Of a stretch of DNA of 64,000 nucleotides, positions 10,599 to 21,000 are shown piece by piece. Under the pieces are notes generated by a model. The model searched no databases. It had not been told where the DNA came from and worked only from the letters and a program-made list of their open reading frames with translations. The stretch's first letter is position 1; each line of letters opens with the position of its first letter. The stretch spans positions 29,220,620 to 29,284,619 of the forward strand of contig JBANSL010000010.1 in NCBI GenBank assembly GCA_037127255.1, in the 5' to 3' direction. This DNA is from Persicaria tinctoria (Eukaryota; Streptophyta; Magnoliopsida; Caryophyllales; Polygonaceae). Position numbers and translations under genes: made by a program.

Positions 10599-12287
10599 TC
10601 AATATATAATACTAAAACAGAGGCGTGGAAATCCTATGTGGCGGGTCCTGGTGCGATTCGCTTACGTGTCGTACTCTGGTGCAATCTGGCCCGGGTGTTT
10701 TGACACGTCAATTAATGATGGTCCAATAAATTTAAGGCACATTAGACGATAATCCCATCTATTTATACACGTGTCATCCTAATTAATTTAATTTTTATTA
10801 TAAATATTCAACCTCATATCTTGCAAATCTCATCATTTGACCTTAAGTTATTTTATAAATATTCTATCTAGAAAAAAATCTAGATTAAATTAATTTATAT
10901 GAAAAAAGGTAGTAAGATTTATTTTATCACTACGAAAAGATAAATGCTATTCGATAAGCTCATTGACTATTGAAATAAGCTCAAGATCTATATACATTGT
11001 AGCTAGGTACGTACTACTAATATCATTAATTGATAAAATTTCTACCGTATATATTTTATGTTTATCATACACCATTAAACTAAAATAAAAATTACCACAT
11101 GCCATGCTAAAAAAAAATTACCACATGCCGTTGAATTGGCAAAGTTAATTATTTCCACTGGTATGTTATTGTTTATCATATTTTTAATTAATGTTTTCAA
11201 TTCACTTTTTTAAAAAAGTATATCTTTGTGGCTTTGTATTATGTAGAAAATTAAAAAAAATGATTGTAAAATAATTTTATTTTTATTAATTTATATCATG
11301 AATCAACGTAACTATGCATTAATTGTATAAAATAAGTATGAGAAAAATCTTCTCATTTTTTTTAGAACGTGAAAGGCCAAAGACTACCCAAAAAATCCGG
11401 CCAAACATTTCATCATGATAATTTTTTTTAAAAATCAAATTGTTAAATATCTTCATCATAATATTTTTTTTAATAACGCGGTATGTTAAAAGATTTGTTA
11501 TAAATCTTTAAGGTAAATATTAATAGATATGGATAAATATATTTTTACTGGTGCATTCTGGTCGAGTGTTTTTTACATGTCAATTAATGAGTGTCCCATC
11601 AATTTAATCAATGTCATACAACTTCCTAATCTATTTATATATTTACGTGTAATTTCAATCAATTTTATATATGTTTTGTTAAAAAGATCTTCAATTTAAG
11701 TGATTTTGCACTAGGTTATATTAAAATTAGTTTAAAGATAGATTTTGCATAATCGAACCATATTATGTCAAATATATATCAATGCCGAATTGATTAGTTA
11801 AATAACCCATATGGATATGGGGAATTGATATTTGAGGCTATAGGTTATTTAGTTAAAGATAGATCAGTTCAAATTGGTGTAAACTGATATAATTTATATT
11901 AGGACTTTTAGATCAAATAATCTTATAGATTTTACTTGAATTAATTAGAAAATTATATTGGAACTTCCGATCTCTTTTGCAAGCTTATGGATTTAGGTGG
12001 TTTGCCGGAACTCCGAATGGAACTTCATCAAGGCTGTGAAAGTTAACATCTTCATATTTATCTCATATCTTAAATTGTTACAAAACCTATTATCGATAGA
12101 ATAATTTATATTAAGTTATTTTGTATAATCTTTTTATACTACAATGTATTAAAATATCCATTTTTTTTAGCTCCTGAAAAGATTTCAACAAAACTATTAT
12201 AACCTTCAAATTTTAAAAAGAAGATATAAATTAAACATTATTTTGTTTATTAAGAAGCCGCACAACGGGCGGGTAAAGTAAAACTAG
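10599..12287 (+). mobile_element. Non-autonomous Helitron (putative)
   Basis: It starts with TCAATATATAATACTAAAAC after an A and ends CTAG before a T, as expected for Helitron insertion between A and T. Just upstream of the 3' end is a short GC-rich hairpin (CCGC...GCGG, about 12,258-12,272) separated by about 11 bases from CTAG, the canonical 3' layout. There is no Rep/helicase coding. The sequence is AT-rich and contains an internal partial duplication (near 10,650 and 11,545). The left end is less certain than the right. Confidence 0.7.
10655..11660 (+). repeat. Internal diverged direct repeat in the Helitron
   Basis: A stretch at about 10,665-10,785 (CTGGTGCAATCTGG, GTCAATTAATGA, ATCTATTTATA, ACGTGT) recurs in diverged form at about 11,548-11,655 in the same order. 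It may be a nested or tandemly duplicated Helitron 5' segment. Confidence 0.6.
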
Positions 12288-12500
12288 TTTAAGATAAAGC
12301 TTACACAAGCACATGGCTACATATATATAAATCTTATATGTTCTTAAATCAATAATCCAAAATTTTAATTAAACATATTTTTATGTATTAGAAACTTATC
12401 CAAATCTTACAAGTTAACCACACTCGTTTAGGTAATCTCTGTTTTAGTTTTTGAGCTCATTATTAATTTCTGATGGCTGTGGGGCATAAAAACGAATTGA

Positions 12501-12529
12501 GAAAATTTGTGCCGAATGCACAAATTTTC
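12501..12529. repeat. 12-bp-arm palindrome resembling the satellite dyad
   Basis: Arms GAAAATTTGTGC and GCACAAATTTTC are perfect reverse complements around CGAAT. The core differs from the satellite dyad at 18-43 kb by one base. No further similarity to the satellite is visible around it. Confidence 0.9.
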
Positions 12530-12897
12530 ACCCTAATTTGAGGTTTGTCTTAGGTTTTGTAAAAATTAGTGGAATGTCTACTTTTCTAATTTCAGATGGT
12601 TATTTGACAATATTGCCCTTCTTTCTATTATACGGTCAAAATCCCTAACCCCATTGCCGCACAAGTCGATGCCCCAATTTGTGAAAGAGAGAGAAGAGCT
12701 CCGCCTGAACAAGGACGAGGAGGAGGAGATCTCGATGCTGAATCTCGCCGTTGCCTCACCGTCGTCGCCGAGATCTTCTGTTGATTCTCCCTCTCTCGAA
12801 TCGTTCAGGCCACCGCAACCATCAACGGCGGCGACATCGCTGATGATCTCGCTCCGAACCCTAGCACCATCAATGGCGACGCCGCAGCCTCCCCCGC

Positions 12898-13034
12898 TGT
12901 GGCTACGCCGTCTATACCGCCGACCTCCTCGGCCACGGCCGCTCCGCAGCGCCCGCTGCTACCTCGGCTGCTTCGAGGACGAGGTCGCCCCCGCCTCCCT
13001 CTGTTTCTTCGAGGACGAGGTCGCCCGCTGTTGA
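12898..13034 (+). pseudogene. Monoacylglycerol lipase / caffeoylshikimate esterase-like fragment
   Basis: The frame from 12,898 reads CGYAVYTADLLGHGRSAA, then a shift of frame gives RCYLGCFEDEVAPASLCFF. Plant monoacylglycerol lipase-like alpha/beta hydrolases, including caffeoylshikimate esterase, have the run GYAV..ADLLGHGRSDG.RCYLGD...VAA.SL.FF at the same place, before the catalytic GXSXG loop. That loop and the catalytic Ser, Asp and His are not present downstream. A 19-bp segment (TTCGAGGACGAGGTCGCCC) is tandemly repeated inside it. The GC-rich stretch upstream (12,650-12,890) is not recognisable as hydrolase. It is a broken, truncated gene piece. Confidence 0.6.
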
Positions 13035-13287
13035 CACGCCGTCAAAAAATCCATTCATCCTTAATTCTGCAATCAGAGGAAGGCACTTGTTCTGGCGCTC
13101 TGGCTGTTGATTCGGCGCTCCCATGTCTGGCGGTTGATTCAGGCGCTCCCATGTCTGGCTGTTATTTTTGCAATCAGAGGATTCAGGCGCTCCCATATGA
13201 AGGTATATAACTTCGTTTCTCAATATCATCTTATGTAAGTCCTTTCTTTCATCTCCGGCTCTTTATCTCAACCTGATATTTTAATTA

Positions 13288-13593
13288 GGTCCAATGGAAT
13301 GTATGCCATGCATTGAGCAATTTGTTTCTGAACGAGAGGTTGGGGTTGCAACAAATGGAATGGTAAGTTGATTGAAATTGATTATAATTGACTGGGAGAA
13401 GATCTTTGACCGAGCTGCTGTGAAGCGATTTGCCGAGTTGAGGAAGCATGTTGGTGGGTTGAATGTGGAGAGCTGCGTGAAGGATTTCGAAGAGCTGAGT
13501 CGGAAAGTAAGTGCTGGGAATGGCAGATGGGAGGCTCCATCTGCTGCTGAGATTTGCAAGCTTGGCCTGATTAAAGATCCAAATGCAAGGTAA
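13288..13593 (+). pseudogene. Unidentified gene fragment with exon-like pieces
   Basis: Two pieces look like exons. About 13,288-13,363 follows an intron-like TTAATTAG and ends at ATG/GTAAGT, coding for ECMPCIEQFVSEREVGVATNG. About 13,390-13,593 codes for WEKIFDRAAVKRFAELRKHV and later GRWEAPSAAEICKLGLI, ending at a donor-like AG/GTAAAT. The second has natural plant codon use and a charged helical composition, so it is probably real former coding sequence. I do not recognise the protein and find no continuation downstream. It could be a remnant or part of a larger split gene. Confidence 0.4.
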
Positions 13594-14509
13594 ATATTAA
13601 TGAACTGCATTATCAGCTAATGTATACCTCTAAAAGGGTATCGGATACAGATGTATCTTGCTTCCATGTCATTGTCATTCATCTTTGTGTACAGTGGGGG
13701 GAGGAAATTGAAAGTAATAAGGAAATTGAGAGAGAAAAACTGAAAGGTGCTAGGAATAGTTTTTTATACTTCCATGACAGATGTAATTTTGCTCAATCAG
13801 CTAATGCATGCCTGGAATGAGGCGAACCTCCAATTGAAAAAATCCATTAATTCTTTATTGTTCAATGCTCATTCAATTGCTTATAATTGACTCCAATTGC
13901 TTCAATTAAATATTATTGCTTGAAGATTGAACTAGTACCGTATACTTCCCATATTTCATGTTATTTGAAGCTTGAACTGTTTGTTGATTCAGCACCATAT
14001 ATCATGCTAAAGATTCATCGAAAACTAATTAAAAAAATGGTTGTTTTGTGAAGCCATGAATTATGTCAGCCCTTTTAATTTCTTTATTATTACAACCTCA
14101 AATTTGCATTCTGGAATGATGTCAGCACAATATTTTGCTCAGCCTAATATATTTTTTTTCGTCTTGTTCCGGCCTAATATTTTGCTTAATGCTTGTTGAT
14201 TTCTGTTTGAATATGAATTCTGCTCAGCTTTTAGGGTTGTTGACGTAGAAGATTTAGTTCCTGATTATTTTTGTGTCTAATTATTTGATGCTGACATCTA
14301 ATAATTAGAATATTTGATGTTGACATCTAAGAATTAGAACATTGCATCGGTTCGATTCCCTTCAATTTTGCATCTTTTCGATTCCAAATATGAACTATTT
14401 CAAGTACTAAACATCTAGTTGTTGTAGTTTTGAAGATTAATCTCTCTTTCTCATGCTTAATCTTTTTTTTTCTCTAATTTTACTGGTGTTGCAAACATCT
14501 AGCTGACAA

Positions 14510-14590
14510 CTTCTGGAAATGTTGACATCTTCTGGAAATGTTGACATCTTCTAGAATGATGACATCTTCTGAAATGTTGACATCTTGTTT
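14510..14590 (+). repeat. ~21-bp minisatellite (GACATCTTCTGG type)
   Basis: Four near-copies of a unit GTTGACATCTTCTGGAAAT. The same minisatellite appears at 15,412-15,500, and in shorter form at 14,890-14,950. Confidence 0.85.
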
Positions 14591-15411
14591 TATTATTTTG
14601 TAAAAGTTCCGATATGTATACTTATCCTTTTCTTAATATTCGTGTTCTTTGTGTTGTTGTGAGATGGTTCTCATATTACATGAAGTGGTATGGAAGTGCC
14701 TGTGGTCTTAGCGTCCTTACTGTTTTAGCTTTCTTAATCATATTATCCTTATTCATCTTCTAGAACATGACGCAGGAAAGTTATTGTCATAATTTAGCTA
14801 TTTTGCCAAGCTGAATTTGACTACTGTGGTTGCAAACATCTAGCTATTGTTGCAAACATTTAGGAGTAGTTGTTGTAGTTGTGAAGCTTGTAAATGCTGA
14901 CATCTTCAATGCTGACATCTTCCATGATGACATCTTCAATGCTGACATATTTACCACCTTGATCTACATCTTTTTTTCTGGATGTTATCTTATCATCCAC
15001 CTTGACTTGTTCTCACTTGTATTTAATCTTTTGGTTTATTGAAATGAAAGCAAAAGATACGAAGTATGAATTACCTTCCTCTTTTTTCTTTTTTTTCTTT
15101 TTTTTCTTTTTTTTTGGTTATGTGAGAACATAGCAGGGTTTTGTGATCTGTTCTGCTAGTTATGCTATATTTATCCCATTCTCCCTATGAAGTATGAATT
15201 ATCTTGCTAGTTATGCTATGTTTTACATTGATTTGGCATTTATTGTTCACATGTTATTGCTCTTGCTGAAAGCTACTGATATACTATAGAATATAAAATA
15301 AAATAGCTATTGTAGTTGTGAAGCTTAATCTCTCTTTCTGATGCTTAATCTCTCTTTTTGATGCTTAATCTTTTTTTTTTCTTCTGATTTTACTTGTGTT
15401 GCAAATATCTA

Positions 15412-15500
15412 GCTGACATCTTCTGGAAATGTTGACATCTTCTGGAAATGTTGACATCTTCTGGAATGATGACATCTTCTGCAATGATGACATCTCCAAT
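15412..15500 (+). repeat. Second copy of the ~21-bp minisatellite
   Basis: Four to five units, with flanking sequence also shared with 14,420-14,510, so the block was duplicated as a whole about 0.9 kb away. Confidence 0.85.
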
Positions 15501-17729
15501 ATAAGATTATTTTTGTGTAATTAAGTAGACCATGTCAGCAAGCTTGATTCGAAACTAGAGATGCTTGCCTAGTATGTGGTCTCGGTAGAAGTGATATCAA
15601 ACATCCGGTGTCGGGTTCTCTATTATGATACCTTTCCGGATAGGGAATCGCGCCACGGTTCAAACTCACTGCTATGGAGTGATCTATGGTCTTTTTTGGC
15701 CATCGGAGATCATTTCAGGGCTTAAAATTGAGTTTTTATGTTTTTTCGACAATATCAACAATTTTGTTATTTTATTTTTATCGCTTAACAACTAGGGTTT
15801 GGTTCCACTTTTCCTATTTAATAACGTGTTTGTATATTTACATTGAAGTGCCTTGAGATTTCTGACTTATCTAGAGATATTAGCTAATAGCTTTACAAAG
15901 TGTAATTGTGTGCTGACATGTTTCTTTTTCATTTCTAATTGTGTGTTGACGTTGTTCTTTTTTATTTCTAATTGTGTGTTGACATAGTATCTTTTTGTGT
16001 AATTCAAATTGATGTATATGCTTTCTTTGTCAGAATGTATAAGTTTTTTTTTATTTCTAATTGTGTGTTGACATTGTCTCTTTTTGTGCAATTCAAGTAG
16101 ATTTATATGTTCTTTTTTTATATTTTTAATTGTGTGCTGACATGATCTCTTGTGCAAATATAACATGCTCAATTCCAATGTGTAATTAACTTGATTTAGC
16201 GTTTGTATAAAATTCATCTAGCACTTTAAAGTGTGCTTTATTTTTCCTTGTCGTTTTTCGTAATATTCTTGATTGATAAGTCATCTTTTTGATATTTACA
16301 ATTGCATAGCTCTTTACTAGACTTATTGTGTGGGAGGAATATGAATTTTCACATTATTTGCTTAAAAGTAAGAGGGAATAACAATCTTGCTGACATCCGG
16401 TGTCAACAGTTTAAATTTGCATAACAGATTGTTATATTTTTATAACAGATTGTTATATGTGCATATCATAAAGTTATATTTGCATAACAGTAATTCATAT
16501 TTGCACAACATAAACTTTATCTTTTACCGTTTTTTTTGTTGTGTGAGAACATAGCAAGGTTTTGTGATCTGTTTTGCTAGTTATGCTATATTTATCTCAT
16601 TCTCCCTATGAAGTATGAATTATCTTGCTAGTTATGCTATGTTTTATATTTATTTGGCATTTATTGTTCACATGTTATTGTTCTTGCTAAAAGCTACTGA
16701 TATACTGTAGAATTTGTTAACTTTGTTGATTTGAAAATAGATAAACAAAAAGAAAAGATACGTGTGCTGACATGATCTTTTTTTTGTGCAATTCAAGTTG
16801 ATATATATGTTCTTTTTTTTTGTTGGAATATATAGGTTTTTTTTTATTTCTAATTGTGTGTTGACATTGTCTCTTATTTTGCAATTCAAGTAGATTTATA
16901 GGTTTTTTTTTATTTCTAATTGTGTGTTGACATGATCTCTTGTGCAAATATAACATGCTCAATTCCAATGTGTAATAATTAACTTGATTTGGCATTTGTA
17001 TAAAATTCATTTAGCACTTTAAAGTGTGCTTTCTTTATTTTTTCTTGCCATTTTTCGTAATATTCTTGATTGATTAGTAATCTTTTTGAGATTTACACTT
17101 GCATAGCTCTTTACTAGACTTATTGTTGGGAAGAATATGATTTTTCACATTATTTGCTTAAAATTAAGAGAGAATAACAATCTTGTTGACATTCGGTATC
17201 AACAGTTTAAATTTGCATAACAAATTGTTATATTTGCATAACAGATTGTTATATGTGCATATCATAAAGTTTTATTTGCATAACAGTAACTTATATTTGC
17301 ACAACATGAACTTCTTATTTTTCACTTTGTTTTAATTGACTTTCTCTTTTTTCTTTTTTCTTTTTTTGGTTATGTGAGAGCATAGCAAGGTTTTGTGATC
17401 TATTTTGCTAGTTATGCTATATTTATCCCATTCTCCCTATGAAGTATGAATTCTCTTGCTAGTTATGTTATGTTTTATATTGATTTATATGTTTTTTTCT
17501 ATATTTCTAATTGTGTGCTGACATGATCTCTTTTTGTGCAATTCAAGTTGATTTATATGTTCTTTTTTATTTTTAATTGTGTGCTAACATGACCTCTTTT
17601 TGTGCAAATGTGTATACAAATGTGTACTGTTTATTAGGAGTTCCTACTTTTTTTTTCTTCTTTTTTGGTTGTGGCGTGAACATAACTCTTATTACTTTAT
17701 TTGAATGTTATGTTATAATTTAATTAAAA

Positions 17730-17796
17730 GCCTTTTAGCTCAATGGTAGAGTGATGTGCTTATGCGCAAATACGTGGTTTCGAATCCCGCATAGAC
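17730..17796 (+). tRNA. tRNA-like sequence with A and B boxes (pseudo-tRNA or SINE head)
   Basis: It contains TAGCTCAATGGTAGAG (A-box, D-arm) and GGTTTCGAATCC (B-box, T-arm) at tRNA spacing. The acceptor stem does not pair (GCC at the 5' end, GAC at the 3' end), so a working tRNA is unlikely. No clear SINE body follows. It is best read as a tRNA-derived relic with Pol III promoter boxes; I do not assign an anticodon. Confidence 0.45.
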
Positions 17797-17887
17797 TAAA
17801 ATTTATAATAGTTCTAGTAATTTACAAAAATTTCTAATAATTGTTCAATAATAAGATATATTAAGGCAATTTTCTATTAATTTATAA

Positions 17888-18035
17888 TTGCATATTATAC
17901 TTTTACATTTGCATATCATCAATTTATGTTTGCATATTTTAATCTTAAATTTGCATATCATCAATTTATAATCGCATATCATACTTTTACATTTGCACAC
18001 CATCAATTTATATTTGCATATTATAATCATACACT
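17888..18035 (+). repeat. ~20-bp AT minisatellite next to the array
   Basis: About eight degenerate units built on TTTGCATATCATCAATTTAT. It lies immediately left of the first satellite monomer and does not resemble it. Confidence 0.75.
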
Positions 18036-21000
18036 TTCACAACATCAATTTGTTTTTCACCAACTTATTTTTAGACTTATCACTACTAATTTATTTTTAG
18101 TTTCAATACAAAGAGTATTAATTTCATAAATTTCAATCTAAATTTGTGCCTAAGACACAATTTTTACTTCATTATATCAAACGTCAGCAGTGTAACAAAT
18201 TTTTACAGTAATTCAATTCATTTTGAAATCAAAATCTGATTTTGGTTGTACATAATCATTACAAGCTACTAACACAACATCTCACTGCATTTTACATTAG
18301 AAGTAATTCAACCAACACCTTATATTGAGCTCAACTAAAACTTGTCAGCAACATCCTAGGTTTGCATAAATACTACATAATAGTAGCACAACTGGTATTT
18401 CTTTTATACTGATCACTATTAATTCCTTTTTAGTTTCAATACAAAGAGTAGTAACTTGATAAATCTCAATCTAAATTTGTGCCGAAGACACAAATTTTAC
18501 TTCATTATATCAAAAGTGAGCAGTGTAACAGATTTTTACAGTAATTCAATTCATTCTGAAATCAAAATCAGATTTTGATTGTGCATAATCATTACACGCT
18601 ACTAACACAACATCTCACTGCATTTTACATTAGAAGCCATTCAACCAACACCTTATATTGAGCTCAACTAATACTCGTCATCAGCATCCGAGGTTTTCAT
18701 AGGTACTACATAATAGTAGCACAACTATTCTTTATTTTAGACTTATCACTACTAATTTATTTTTAGTTTCAATACAAAGAGTAGTAACTTCATAAATCTC
18801 AATCTAAATTTCTGCCGAAGGCACAAATTTTACTTCATTATATCACACGTCAGCAGTGTAATAGATTTTTACAGTAATTCAAATCATTCTGAAATAAAAA
18901 TCAGATTTTGGTTGTGCATAATCATTACAAGCTACTAACACAACATCTCACTGCATTTTACATTAGTAGTCATTCAACCAACACCTTATATTGAGCTCAA
19001 CTAATACTTGTCATCAACATCCGAGGTTTGCATAGTTACTACATAGTAGTAGAACAACTGGTATTTCTTTTATACTAATCACTATTAATTTCTTTTTAGT
19101 TTCAATACAAAGAGTAGTAACTTCATAAATTTCAATCTAAAATTGTGTCGATTATATCAAACGTCAGCAGTGTAATAGATTTTTAAAGTAATTCAATTCA
19201 TTCTGAAATCAAAATCAGATTTTTGTTGTGCATAATCATTACAAGCTACTAACACAACATCTCACTGCATTTTACATTAGAAGACATTCAACCAACACCT
19301 TATATTGAGCTCAACTAATACTTGTTATCAGCATCCGAGGTTTGAATAGATACTACATAATAGTAGCACAACTGGTATTTCTTTTATACCGATCACTATT
19401 AATTTCTTTTTAGTTTCAATACAAAGAGTAGTATCTTGATAAATTTCAATCTAAATTTGTGCCGAGGACACAAATTTTACTTTATTATATCAACCGTCAG
19501 CAGTGTAACAGATTTGTACAGTAATTCAATTCATTCTGAAATCAAAATCATATATTGGTTGTGCATAATCATTACACGCTACTAACACAACATCTCATTG
19601 CATTTTACATTAGAAGTTATTCAACCAACACCTTATATTGAGCTCAACTAATACTTGTCATCAGCATCCGAGTTTTGCCTAGTTACTACATAATAGTAGC
19701 ACAAGTGGTATTTCTTTTATACTAATCACTATTAATTTCTTTTTAGTTTCAATACAAAGAGTAGTAACTTCATAAATTTCAATCTAAATTTGTGCCGAAG
19801 ACACAAATTTTACTTCATTATATCAAACGTCAGCAGTGTAATAGATTTTTAAAGTAATTCAATTCATTCTGAAATCAAAATCAGATTTTTGTTGTGCATA
19901 ATCATTACAAGCTACTAACACAACATCTCACTGCATTTTACATTAGAAGCCATTCAACCAACACCTTATATCGAGCTCAACCAATACTTGTCATCAACAT
20001 CCGAGGTTTGCATAGGTACTACATAATAATAGCACAACTGGTATTTCTTTTACACTGATAAATATTAATTTCTTTTTAGTTTCAATACAAAGAGTAGTAA
20101 CTTCATAAATTTCAATCTAAATTTGTGTCGAAAGCACAAATTTTAATTCATTATATCAAACGTTAGTAGTGTAACAGATTTTTACAGTAATTCAATTCAT
20201 TCTGAAATCAAAATAAGATTTTGGATGTGCATAATCATTACAAGCTACTAACACAACATCTCACTGCATTTTACATTAGAAGCCATTCAACCAACACCTT
20301 ATATTGAGCTCAACTAATACTTGTCATTAGCATCCGAGGTTTGCATAGGTACTAAATAATAGTAGCACAATTGTTATTTCTTTTATACTGATCACTATTA
20401 ATTTCTTTTTAGTTTCAATACAATGAGTAGTAACTTCGTAAATTTCAATCTAAATTTGTGCCGAAGGCAAAAAATTTACTTAATTACATCAAATGTCAGC
20501 ACTATAACAAATTTTTACATTAATTCAATTCATTCTAAAATCAAAAATCAGATTTTGGTTGTGCATAATCATTACAAGCTACTAACACAACATCTCACTG
20601 CATTTTACGTTAGAAGCCATTCAACCAACACATTAGATTGAGCTCAACTAATACTTTCAGCAGCATCCGAGGTTTGAATAGGTACTAAATAATAGTAGCA
20701 CAACTGTTATTTCTTTTATACTGATCACTATTAATTTCTTTTTAGTTTCAATACAAAGAGTAGTAACTTCGTAAATTTCAATCTAAATTTGTGCCGAAGG
20801 CAAAATATTTACTTAATTACATCAAATGTCAGCACTATAACAAATAGTACATAATCAGATTTTGGTTGTGCATAATCATTACAAGCTACTAACACAATCT
20901 CTCACTGCATTTTGCATTAGAAGCCATTCAACCAACACATTAGATTGAGCTCAACTAATACTTGTCTGCTGCATACGAGGTTTCCATAGGTACTATGTAA

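Larger units (their letters stand above)
13820..17729. repeat. AT-rich zone of degenerate direct repeats
   Basis: No gene is visible. Three copies of a segment built on GTGAGAACATAGCA, TTTTGTGATCTG and TGCTAGTTATGCTAT lie at about 15,117, 16,538 and 17,363. A second shared segment (GCATAGCTCTTTACTAGACTTATTG) is at about 16,310 and 17,100. A block containing GTTGACATCTTCTGG repeats is found at about 14,420-14,590 and again at 15,310-15,500. Many short words (TTTCTAATTGTGTG, GTGCTGACATGA) recur irregularly. The plus-strand T-runs make long minus-strand Lys/Asn-rich frames that are not genes. Confidence 0.75.

Noticed and set aside
15079..15118. T/C-rich run as a terminator or telomere-related repeat
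   Set aside because: It is a simple pyrimidine tract without the plant telomere unit TTTAGGG.
15530..15730. Second SINE or tRNA-like sequence
   Set aside because: GGTTCAAACTC resembles a B-box, but no A-box lies at the right distance.
15867..17010. Minus-strand Lys/Asn-rich open frames
   Set aside because: They come from plus-strand T-runs and repeated words and have no domain.
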